Assembly (NCBI GenBank): GCA_026015145.1
Contig: JAOZGY010000070.1
Span: 1 to 33,059, forward strand
Direction: 5' to 3'
Origin: Candidatus Bathyarchaeota archaeon
GTDB taxonomy: Archaea > Thermoproteota > Bathyarchaeia > Bathyarchaeales > Bathycorpusculaceae
DNA: 33,059 nt
The notes beneath the pieces are model-generated. The model did no database searches. It had not been told where the DNA came from and was given only the letters and a program-made list of their open reading frames with translations. Positions 26,085 to 33,059 of this stretch are shown piece by piece (position 1 is the stretch's first letter; the number at the start of each line of letters is the position of its first letter). Made by a program: the position numbers and the translations under genes.

Positions 26085-27758
26085 ATGTGTAGATTTAAGG
26101 TTTCAAAAACACTACTCTTTTGCATTTTATTAATTTGGCTAAGTGTTTTATTAGCACTTATCAGTATCTTTCCAATTGTTACTCCTGATCTTAAAACAAA
26201 TATTGTTATTGAAAAATCTTTTAATTTAACCCAATCAGAAACGCTCAGATATGGTCTAGGTTCTTTTAGTGGCGGAGAAAATGTTTCTGTCTATGTCAGA
26301 AAAGTCCCATATTTTCCTCTCAATTTTTCAATAATAACTTATAGCAACATATTTTATTCTAATTCTAAAAATGCTGATATTGTCTTCTCTTTTGTAGCTG
26401 ACACTAATTATTATGAAGCCTTATTCTTTTCTTCGTCCAATGAAATTATTACAATTCAATTTGAGGTTTCAGTTGAACAAAACCAGATTTATTTCCCTTT
26501 TACTTCTTTTAATATAGTAGCGAAAGTTATGTTTTTATCAAGCATAGTTTCTGTTTTTCTGATAATTTTAAAATCGAATTTTCTTTCAAGTTCAAAATAC
26601 GCCTTAGTTGAAAAGAAAACTCGACGATTAACTCATAGAAGCAACTGGATGCTGATATTTTTAATTCTTTTGTCATTGAGTTTTTGGTTTGCAGTTATAC
26701 TAATTAATACAAATTCTTACGCATCTTTTGAAAATTGGTACACAGACCATGCCCGACATCCATACTCTTCTACCCTTTTTACAGAGTATGGTTTTTCAAT
26801 TTTCAATACTCCTTTAGGTGACTTAGCTAATATTGACGCATCATATTACAAGTTTGTAACTTGGTCTCAGATGCCGCACCTTTATCCACTTGGTAGTGTA
26901 TTGCTTTTTCTCCCTTTTGCTTTTCTACTCCAAAATGGAGTTAATCAGATTTTAGTATTCAAAATGGAAATAATTGTGTTACTTCTTTTCTCTCATATTG
27001 GCTTGTACTTGTTTTTTAAACGATTTTGGAATAAGAAATTGTTTTTGCTGCTTAAATTAATTGGAATATACGCTGTCTATATTCCACTCATTGTTTACTC
27101 AGCAAACGGAATGTTCGATAGTATTCCCTTTCTTTTTTCTTTGATTGCTATAGATTTGTTTTTGACTAAAAAATACGATTTTTTCCTTTTTTTCATTGCG
27201 ATTTCTTCAATATTTAAATATCAACCTTTACTTTTTCTATTTCCTCTTGTTATAGTGGCTTTATTGAAACTTCTTCAAAAATATTCGTTGAAAATGATTG
27301 TTAAGAATAAAGCTGTAATTGCTGGGATTATTCTCATGGCTTCTACTGTTTTTACAGCAGTTTTAAATGCTCCCTTTCTCTTTGATTCCAATAACATATC
27401 AGTGATGAATGGGATTAATGCTTTCAATCTTCATTCACAGATACCTTGGATAGTTCAATCATTAGCCGTATTATCGACTTTAACTATAACTTTGCTTTTT
27501 TCCATTTATTTTCTAGATAAGAATCCGATCATATCTTTGTCATCAATTTTTATTCTAATTCCTAGTTTTTTCTTGATCTACTTTCAAATTTGGTATCTTC
27601 CGTTCTTCTTCGTATATTCATTAATTCCTTGGAAAAAAAGAGAAGTAGACTTAACTCTTATTTGGATTCTTTTTATCGTAACAATGTTATCTTTTGGTAC
27701 TTTATCTTTCAATCCACTAAATGTTCTAAACGGTTGGATACAAGTTCTAGGCTTCTAA
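26085..27758 (+). CDS. Polytopic membrane protein, possible GT-C-type glycosyltransferase
   Basis: N-terminal extracytoplasmic domain between hydrophobic segments, then many TM helices; weak GT-C resemblance only. Confidence 0.5.
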   Translation: MCRFKVSKTLLFCILLIWLSVLLALISIFPIVTPDLKTNIVIEKSFNLTQSETLRYGLGSFSGGENVSVYVRKVPYFPLNFSIITYSNIFYSNSKNADIVFSFVADTNYYEALFFSSSNEIITIQFEVSVEQNQIYFPFTSFNIVAKVMFLSSIVSVFLIILKSNFLSSSKYALVEKKTRRLTHRSNWMLIFLILLSLSFWFAVILINTNSYASFENWYTDHARHPYSSTLFTEYGFSIFNTPLGDLANIDASYYKFVTWSQMPHLYPLGSVLLFLPFAFLLQNGVNQILVFKMEIIVLLLFSHIGLYLFFKRFWNKKLFLLLKLIGIYAVYIPLIVYSANGMFDSIPFLFSLIAIDLFLTKKYDFFLFFIAISSIFKYQPLLFLFPLVIVALLKLLQKYSLKMIVKNKAVIAGIILMASTVFTAVLNAPFLFDSNNISVMNGINAFNLHSQIPWIVQSLAVLSTLTITLLFSIYFLDKNPIISLSSIFILIPSFFLIYFQIWYLPFFFVYSLIPWKKREVDLTLIWILFIVTMLSFGTLSFNPLNVLNGWIQVLGF

Positions 27759-27861
27759 AAAAAACAAATAATATATGACTGGTTCTATTTCAGTGAAGAA
27801 GTTAAATGGTTAAATTTTAGAATACAACATCATTAAATCGAGAAATTAGCTGGTAGCAAAG

Positions 27862-29094
27862 ATGGCAAGCACTTCTTCACAAGCCTTCGTCTATAATACC
27901 TTTCATGAATACTATACTAGTTCCTCCTTTTCGGCACCTTCAATTACTAATTTCTCACAAAGAGAATTTGGTTTTTTTATGCTCAAGAATCGAAGTATGC
28001 TCCGACATGTAGGATTTCGAAATAAGGAAGACCTTCGGATTTTTTTAAGCAAAAACGTTCCCTCAGACGTTTATCGTTCAGGGGCTTATTACGAAGAACC
28101 AGAAGCAGAAATGAATCGAAAAGGATGGCTTGGTGCTGATTTAGTTTTTGATATAGACGCCGATCATATATCAACCTCATGTAAAAAAATTCATGATAAG
28201 TGGATTTGCATTAACTGCAATTTTGAAGGAAAAGGTATAACCCCGGAAGAATGCCCAATATGTAGAAGTAAAAAATTCAGCGCTAAAACTTGGCCATGCG
28301 AATCCTGCTTAACTTCTGCAAAAGAAGAGACTATAAAACTAGTTGATTTTCTAGAAACAGATTTTGGATTCTCACATAAAGAAATGCATACGTTCTTTTC
28401 TGGTCACCGTGGGTATCATGTCCATGTAGAAAATATGGCTGTTAAAACTCTGGATACTATCGCACGTAAAGAAATCGCTGACTATATGACTGGACTTGGT
28501 GTTACCCTTTTAGGTAATAAAAAGAAAAAAGTTTTTCGTGGCCTAATTTTAAGTGATTATGGATGGCAAAAAAGACTAAAATTGGGATTAAAACGATTCC
28601 TTTCTAATGCAAAAAAAGAAGATCTGCAAAAGGCTGGAATTAAAAGGAATTATAGTATACTACTTTTCAATAAAGAATTAATTTTGAATCGGTGTATTCT
28701 GGAAGGAAGATGGAATAGTATCAAGGGTTTAAGCAATAGAACTTGGGAAAAACTTTTTCACCACGTAAAAAATCTTGAATCCTCACAAATTGATACTGTT
28801 GTAACTACTGATATCCATCGATTGATAAGAGTAAATAACACATTACATGGTAAAACAGGTTTTAAAAAAATTGAGTTTCCTGTTTCCTATATTGATGTTT
28901 TCGACCCATTTAAAGAAGCAACAGCTTTTAATGGGGGGAATGTTAGAATCTTGGTCTCTGATGCGCCTTTATTCAGAATAGGTGATGAAATGTATGGTCC
29001 ATATAAACATCAGGTTGTTGAAATTTCAACTGCTGCCGCTGTCCTTCTTATTTGCAAAGAAAGGGCGAAATTGGTGAAAGGAAAAAATGTATAA
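27862..29094 (+). CDS. priS: DNA primase catalytic small subunit PriS
   Basis: LVFDIDADH catalytic acids, Zn-binding CINC...CPIC...CESC, FSGHRGYHVHV. Confidence 0.96.
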   Translation: MASTSSQAFVYNTFHEYYTSSSFSAPSITNFSQREFGFFMLKNRSMLRHVGFRNKEDLRIFLSKNVPSDVYRSGAYYEEPEAEMNRKGWLGADLVFDIDADHISTSCKKIHDKWICINCNFEGKGITPEECPICRSKKFSAKTWPCESCLTSAKEETIKLVDFLETDFGFSHKEMHTFFSGHRGYHVHVENMAVKTLDTIARKEIADYMTGLGVTLLGNKKKKVFRGLILSDYGWQKRLKLGLKRFLSNAKKEDLQKAGIKRNYSILLFNKELILNRCILEGRWNSIKGLSNRTWEKLFHHVKNLESSQIDTVVTTDIHRLIRVNNTLHGKTGFKKIEFPVSYIDVFDPFKEATAFNGGNVRILVSDAPLFRIGDEMYGPYKHQVVEISTAAAVLLICKERAKLVKGKNV

Positions 29095-29635
29095 TGAACT
29101 TTATAATGCTTGGAAATATGAAATCGAAAATGAGGAACTTGGAAGCCTAGCATTAGATTTTTACTCCAATTTATCAGATTATATTGATTGCATAAGAGAG
29201 GAAAATGATGATGAAAATAGAAAATCAGTAAAGTCTTCTCTTCTGTTGCATGAACTAACGCATGTAACTTGCATGATCGAAGAATTGATTTCGACTAGAT
29301 ACATTAAGCTAATCAAAATCATTGATACGAAAAAGAAATTGCCTTTATCTGCTTTATCGACTGAAGAAAAAAAAGTTTTTTCTAATTTTCTATCTTTCAT
29401 TAAAGAATATAAACTTTTTAGAAATAATCTAATGCAAGGGACTAGTTCAAAAGCGAATGCTAAAAAGCCTCCAAAAAGAGTTGTTCTAAGAATTTTAAAA
29501 GATATTCCCGCTCTAATTGGTTCAGATATGAAATCTTACGGCCCTTTTCTAGTGGAAGATGTTGCTTCTTTGCCTTCAGAAAATGCGGAACTGCTAATAA
29601 AGCAGGGATTAGGAAAATTGGTTGAAACCAATTAA
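29087..29635 (+). CDS. GINS complex subunit Gins51 (Gins15)
   Basis: Helical A domain first, small beta-rich B domain at C-terminus (VVLRILKDIPALIGSDMKSYGPFLVEDVASLPSENAELLIKQGLGKLV); immediately follows priS as in other archaea. Confidence 0.85.
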   Translation: MYNELYNAWKYEIENEELGSLALDFYSNLSDYIDCIREENDDENRKSVKSSLLLHELTHVTCMIEELISTRYIKLIKIIDTKKKLPLSALSTEEKKVFSNFLSFIKEYKLFRNNLMQGTSSKANAKKPPKRVVLRILKDIPALIGSDMKSYGPFLVEDVASLPSENAELLIKQGLGKLVETN

Positions 29636-29648
29636 TTAATGTAAACCA

Positions 29649-30638
29649 TCATTTGATAGTCTTCGATTTTATTTTTTTCAAGGAACGCTGAATAGCAAGG
29701 ATTATGAGAGGGTAAAATATGATCCATGAAATTGAGTAGAGTGGACCATAATAGAAGTGAAAAAGCTGAAAATCTCCCTGTTCCATTCCAATTGTAAATA
29801 TTGTAACTATTCGTAAGATATTGATTAAATAGGTTATCAAAGCTCCAATCATATAATATATCGTTTTTCTTTTCCAGGAAATTGGTAATCTTTTCAAGAA
29901 GAGCAAAATGATTACACTATAAATAAGTAGACTTTCAATTCCTGCACAGGGCCAAGCTATGTCGAATGTTGCACTTCTTAATGGATTATTTGGATCTATG
30001 GCGGTCAAACGAGGCATGTTGCCCATCGTTGTTAGTGTTGTGTCATAACCCAATAGACTCAAAATTTGGGTGGCTATCATTGCAGTTGTGGGTACTATTA
30101 GTTGAAATGGTGTAAATTCTCCGTATGGAAAAATGTTGTCAATAGCATACAGTGTACCAACTATTCCTAAAAACACGATTGGAATTGAAAATTTTTTTAA
30201 TCCATTTTTTCCAAATGATAAATATATTATCAGACCAGAAAGAAATGTGAATATAAGGTACTCTATTGAGAGCGCCATTGAATCCCACCATTGAATGTTC
30301 ATTTGTTTAGAAAAGCTTGTTATGAACACATTTAATCCAAAATAATTTGAAACCACTACATATGTCGCAGGTAATATCAATACTAAAATGTAAGTCAGAG
30401 ATTTAATTGAAAAAAGTGTTGTCTCTCTGATAGTTTGGATAGATTCCCAATTGAGAAGTACCTCTACAAATATTAGCCAAATAAAAAATAATTGAAATGT
30501 TCTTCCCTTCCACATTAACTCAAATGACATTGGATATAGCAGATACAACCATAGAATTGCAAAGGTAAATGCAATCAACGGCGCTGTCTTTAGAAATGAA
30601 TCTTTTGTTTTTCTTATCTCTTGTATTTTTATTTGCAT
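29649..30638 (-). CDS. Exosortase/archaeosortase family membrane protein
   Basis: Multi-TM; AWPCAGIESLLIY (catalytic Cys), LINILRIVTI (Arg), LFHFYYGPLYS (His) in canonical order. Confidence 0.85.
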   Translation of the reverse strand: MQIKIQEIRKTKDSFLKTAPLIAFTFAILWLYLLYPMSFELMWKGRTFQLFFIWLIFVEVLLNWESIQTIRETTLFSIKSLTYILVLILPATYVVVSNYFGLNVFITSFSKQMNIQWWDSMALSIEYLIFTFLSGLIIYLSFGKNGLKKFSIPIVFLGIVGTLYAIDNIFPYGEFTPFQLIVPTTAMIATQILSLLGYDTTLTTMGNMPRLTAIDPNNPLRSATFDIAWPCAGIESLLIYSVIILLFLKRLPISWKRKTIYYMIGALITYLINILRIVTIFTIGMEQGDFQLFHFYYGPLYSISWIIFYPLIILAIQRSLKKIKSKTIK

Positions 30639-30805
30639 GGTTGCAAACCAGAATTAATTTCCGTTAATATATCGGTAATCACTCATTTTAAAAAAAGTGC
30701 TGTTTGCAATTTTAAATTGAAAAAGTCTAGAGCTAAGGACGCTTAAAGATAAAGTAGTAATTTTTAATAACGAAAATCTGACACTTACCTATTGAGGGTC
30801 ATTTT

Positions 30806-32053
30806 ATGACAAATCAAAAAGTCTTACCTTTTGCACTAGATCAATTAAAATTAGCTTCTGAAAAACTGGATTTAGATAAAGGTATATACAAAATCCTCAA
30901 GGAACCAAAAAGAGCCATTTTAGTATCAGTTACAATAGAAAATGACAGTGAAAATATTGGTGTTTTTCAAGGGATTCGGGTGCAACACTGGGATGTGAAG
31001 GGCCCGTTCAAGGGTGGTATCAGATTTCATCCAAATGTAACATTAGATGAGGTTACTGCATTATCAATGTGGATGACTTGGAAATGTGCAATTGCTAATC
31101 TACCTTATGGTGGAGCAAAAGGAGGTATTTGTTGTAACCCTAAAAAAATGTCAACTAAAGAATTGGAGCGACTAACCAGAAGATATACGAGTTTAATCTT
31201 TGATTATTTAGGTCCTCACAGGGATATACCTGCACCTGATTTGTATACAAATGAACAGACAATGGCTTGGATGATGGATACTTACAGTCAATTAAAAGGT
31301 TATAGTGTTCCAGAAAGTGTTACTGGGAAGCCAATAGAAATAGGTGGATCTGAAGGGAGAAAGTGTGCAACTGCAAATAGTGTGGCTTTCTGTACAAGAG
31401 AAGCCGCGAAAATAGTGAGATTAAAACTAAAGAATGCAACAATAGCTATTCAAGGATTTGGAAGTGTTGGATACAATGCTGCCAGTGTTATGCATAACAT
31501 GGGCTGCAAAATTGTTGCTATTAGTGACTCTTCTGGAGGCGTCTTTTGTTCAGATGGAATAAACCCTGAGCGGTTATATTCCCATAAAATAAAAACAGGG
31601 TCTGTGCTTAATTTTGACACATGCGTAAACATTACAAACACTGAACTACTAGCTTCAAATTGTGACATTCTTGTACCTGCAGCTATGGAAAATCAGATTA
31701 CTGGAAAAAATGCTGATGATGTTAATGCTAAAATAGTTGCTGAAGGTGCAAATGGCCCTACAACTCCTAAAGCTGATCGAATACTATTTGAAAAAGGAGT
31801 GTATCTAATTCCTGATATTTTAGCTAATTCAGGAGGAGTAACAGTGAGTTATTTTGAATGGGTGCAAAATCTTACTAGAACCCATTGGACTCTAGATGAA
31901 GTCAATAATAAGCTTGAAAACAAGATAGTTGAAACTTTTTATGAAGTAGAAAGGTTGTCAAAAAAAGAGAAAAGTGATATGAGAACATCAGCATTAATGT
32001 TGGGTGTGGGACGGGTTGCCCATGCAATTAATACTCGGGGTCTTTGGCCTTAA
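30806..32053 (+). CDS. gdhA: Glutamate dehydrogenase
   Basis: GPFKGGIRFHPNVTLDEVTALSMWMTWKCAIANLPYGGAKGGI; IQGFGSVGYNAA Rossmann motif. Confidence 0.97.
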   Translation: MTNQKVLPFALDQLKLASEKLDLDKGIYKILKEPKRAILVSVTIENDSENIGVFQGIRVQHWDVKGPFKGGIRFHPNVTLDEVTALSMWMTWKCAIANLPYGGAKGGICCNPKKMSTKELERLTRRYTSLIFDYLGPHRDIPAPDLYTNEQTMAWMMDTYSQLKGYSVPESVTGKPIEIGGSEGRKCATANSVAFCTREAAKIVRLKLKNATIAIQGFGSVGYNAASVMHNMGCKIVAISDSSGGVFCSDGINPERLYSHKIKTGSVLNFDTCVNITNTELLASNCDILVPAAMENQITGKNADDVNAKIVAEGANGPTTPKADRILFEKGVYLIPDILANSGGVTVSYFEWVQNLTRTHWTLDEVNNKLENKIVETFYEVERLSKKEKSDMRTSALMLGVGRVAHAINTRGLWP

Positions 32054-32198
32054 TAATGCGAGCTAAGAATAAATTTTCATTGAAATTTTATTTTTTCTTA
32101 AAATATCTGAGCCTTTAATCTAAATCTTTAAACTGAGCTTCTTATATCCTGCTTACGCTACTTGAATTGATTAATGAGCGGGGAAGGGAGTCTTCTTA

Positions 32199-32750
32199 GT
32201 GAAAAAAAAGATCAAGAAATTGGATTTTTGTTACGAAAACCTTTTGACAAAAGTCATTGCTGATTCAGATCATCCTAAAATTAAACTTGCTGGATTATCT
32301 GTTGGTCCCTTCAAAGAAGGAAATGAATATGAAGTTCATTATTGGGTTGCGAAAGAGCTAGCTAACTCGAATATTGTGCATTTTAGTAAAGAAGATCTTG
32401 ACGCAACAAAACTCTACAAAATACAGTGGAGAGAACGAAACCAGGTTGCAGGACAGATATCTAAGCTTCCAGAGGGATTCTATCCCAAACTTCGTCGATA
32501 TCTGGGTAAATCGAAAAATGAATTAAAACTTCATCCAGAAAAGGTGCGAGAATATAATAAAGCAAAAGATCTAGCTTGGGACATCGTGAACTCTAGATTG
32601 AAAAAAATTGTTACTCTATCCTCAGGTCCTAATCAAACCGATTACATTCTTAAAAAATTTACAAATGAGGAACGCTTTATCTATCGGGAACTTGGTCAAA
32701 TAATCAATTATTGGAAGGAACATATACTAAACATAGAAGAGGTAAACTAA
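32199..32750 (+). CDS. GINS complex subunit Gins23
   Basis: N-terminal B domain (KLAGLSVGPFKEGNEYEVHYWVAKELANSNIVHF), then A domain (LPEGFYPKLRRYL...); directly upstream of mcm; GTG start. Confidence 0.85.
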   Translation: MKKKIKKLDFCYENLLTKVIADSDHPKIKLAGLSVGPFKEGNEYEVHYWVAKELANSNIVHFSKEDLDATKLYKIQWRERNQVAGQISKLPEGFYPKLRRYLGKSKNELKLHPEKVREYNKAKDLAWDIVNSRLKKIVTLSSGPNQTDYILKKFTNEERFIYRELGQIINYWKEHILNIEEVN

Positions 32751-32755
32751 ATAGA

Positions 32756-33059
32756 ATGGTCCATAGACTAGAGACAGTAGATCCTCAGGAACGGTTTCTT
32801 GAATTTTTCAAGAAAGAGAAGTATCGTGTCAAAATAGCACAATTAGCAATAACTGGACAAGAATCAATAATTGTTATTTTTGAAGATTTGTTCGCTTTTG
32901 ATCAACCTCTTGCAGAAAGCTTAATGGGAAAACCAGATGATTATCTTCAATACGCTAGTAATGCTGCTTATGCTCAACTTGAGATAGAAGATTTAGAGTA
33001 TTCTCGGAAAATAGATAAAGTTACTATAAGAATAATTCAACTTTTAGGAAGAGAACAAT
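32756..33059 (+). CDS. mcm: MCM replicative helicase, N-terminal fragment (truncated by window end)
   Basis: Manual translation MVHRLETVDPQERFLEFFKKEKYRVKIAQLAITGQESIIVIFEDLFAFDQPLAESLMGKPDDYLQYASNAAYAQLEIEDLEYSRKIDKVTIRIIQLLGREQ, open to the window end; matches the MCM N-terminal domain pattern. Missed by ORF track because no stop is present. Confidence 0.9.
   Translation, partial: MVHRLETVDPQERFLEFFKKEKYRVKIAQLAITGQESIIVIFEDLFAFDQPLAESLMGKPDDYLQYASNAAYAQLEIEDLEYSRKIDKVTIRIIQLLGREQ

Noticed and set aside
27590-27778. 62-aa plus ORF in another frame of the membrane protein 3' end
   Set aside because: Entirely overlapping in an alternate frame; no independent coding evidence.
32054-32198. 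Repeated CTGAGC in the gdhA-gins23 gap as a guide RNA
   Set aside because: No C box at suitable distance on either strand; no stem.
1-33059. tRNA, rRNA, CRISPR array, IS/transposon or prophage
   Set aside because: No intergenic T-loop GTTCRANNC signature with cloverleaf, no regularly spaced repeats, no transposase/integrase motifs seen; intergenic regions are short.

Overview
AT-rich archaeal chromosome segment with a dense array of core information-processing genes and no phage, transposon or CRISPR signal. Gene content (GGGP synthase, PolD DP2, aIF5A, SRP54, Pus10, eL21, Rpo4/RpoF, uL16/L10e, Csl4, Rpo11/RpoL, PCNA, PriS, both GINS subunits, MCM) is archaeal; a TACK/Bathyarchaeia-like affiliation is only an inference. 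The most interesting items are not in the ORF track: (1) a box C/D guide sRNA between aIF5A and SRP54 (about 11435-11504) with canonical K-turn geometry and a guide predicted to match the 23S rRNA helix-90 / peptidyl-transferase region; (2) a 27-aa Lys/Arg-rich micro-ORF (10283-10366, minus) with Shine-Dalgarno and TATA-like signals, resembling bacterial ribosomal protein bS31/THX; (3) a complete NOB1-type PIN + Zn-ribbon nuclease whose frame lacks a canonical start, apparently because of an A7 tract overlapping the NAD-kinase stop; (4) unannotated Sec61-beta and the truncated mcm at the right edge; (5) a cluster of seven GTGAT/ATCAC half-sites near the left edge.
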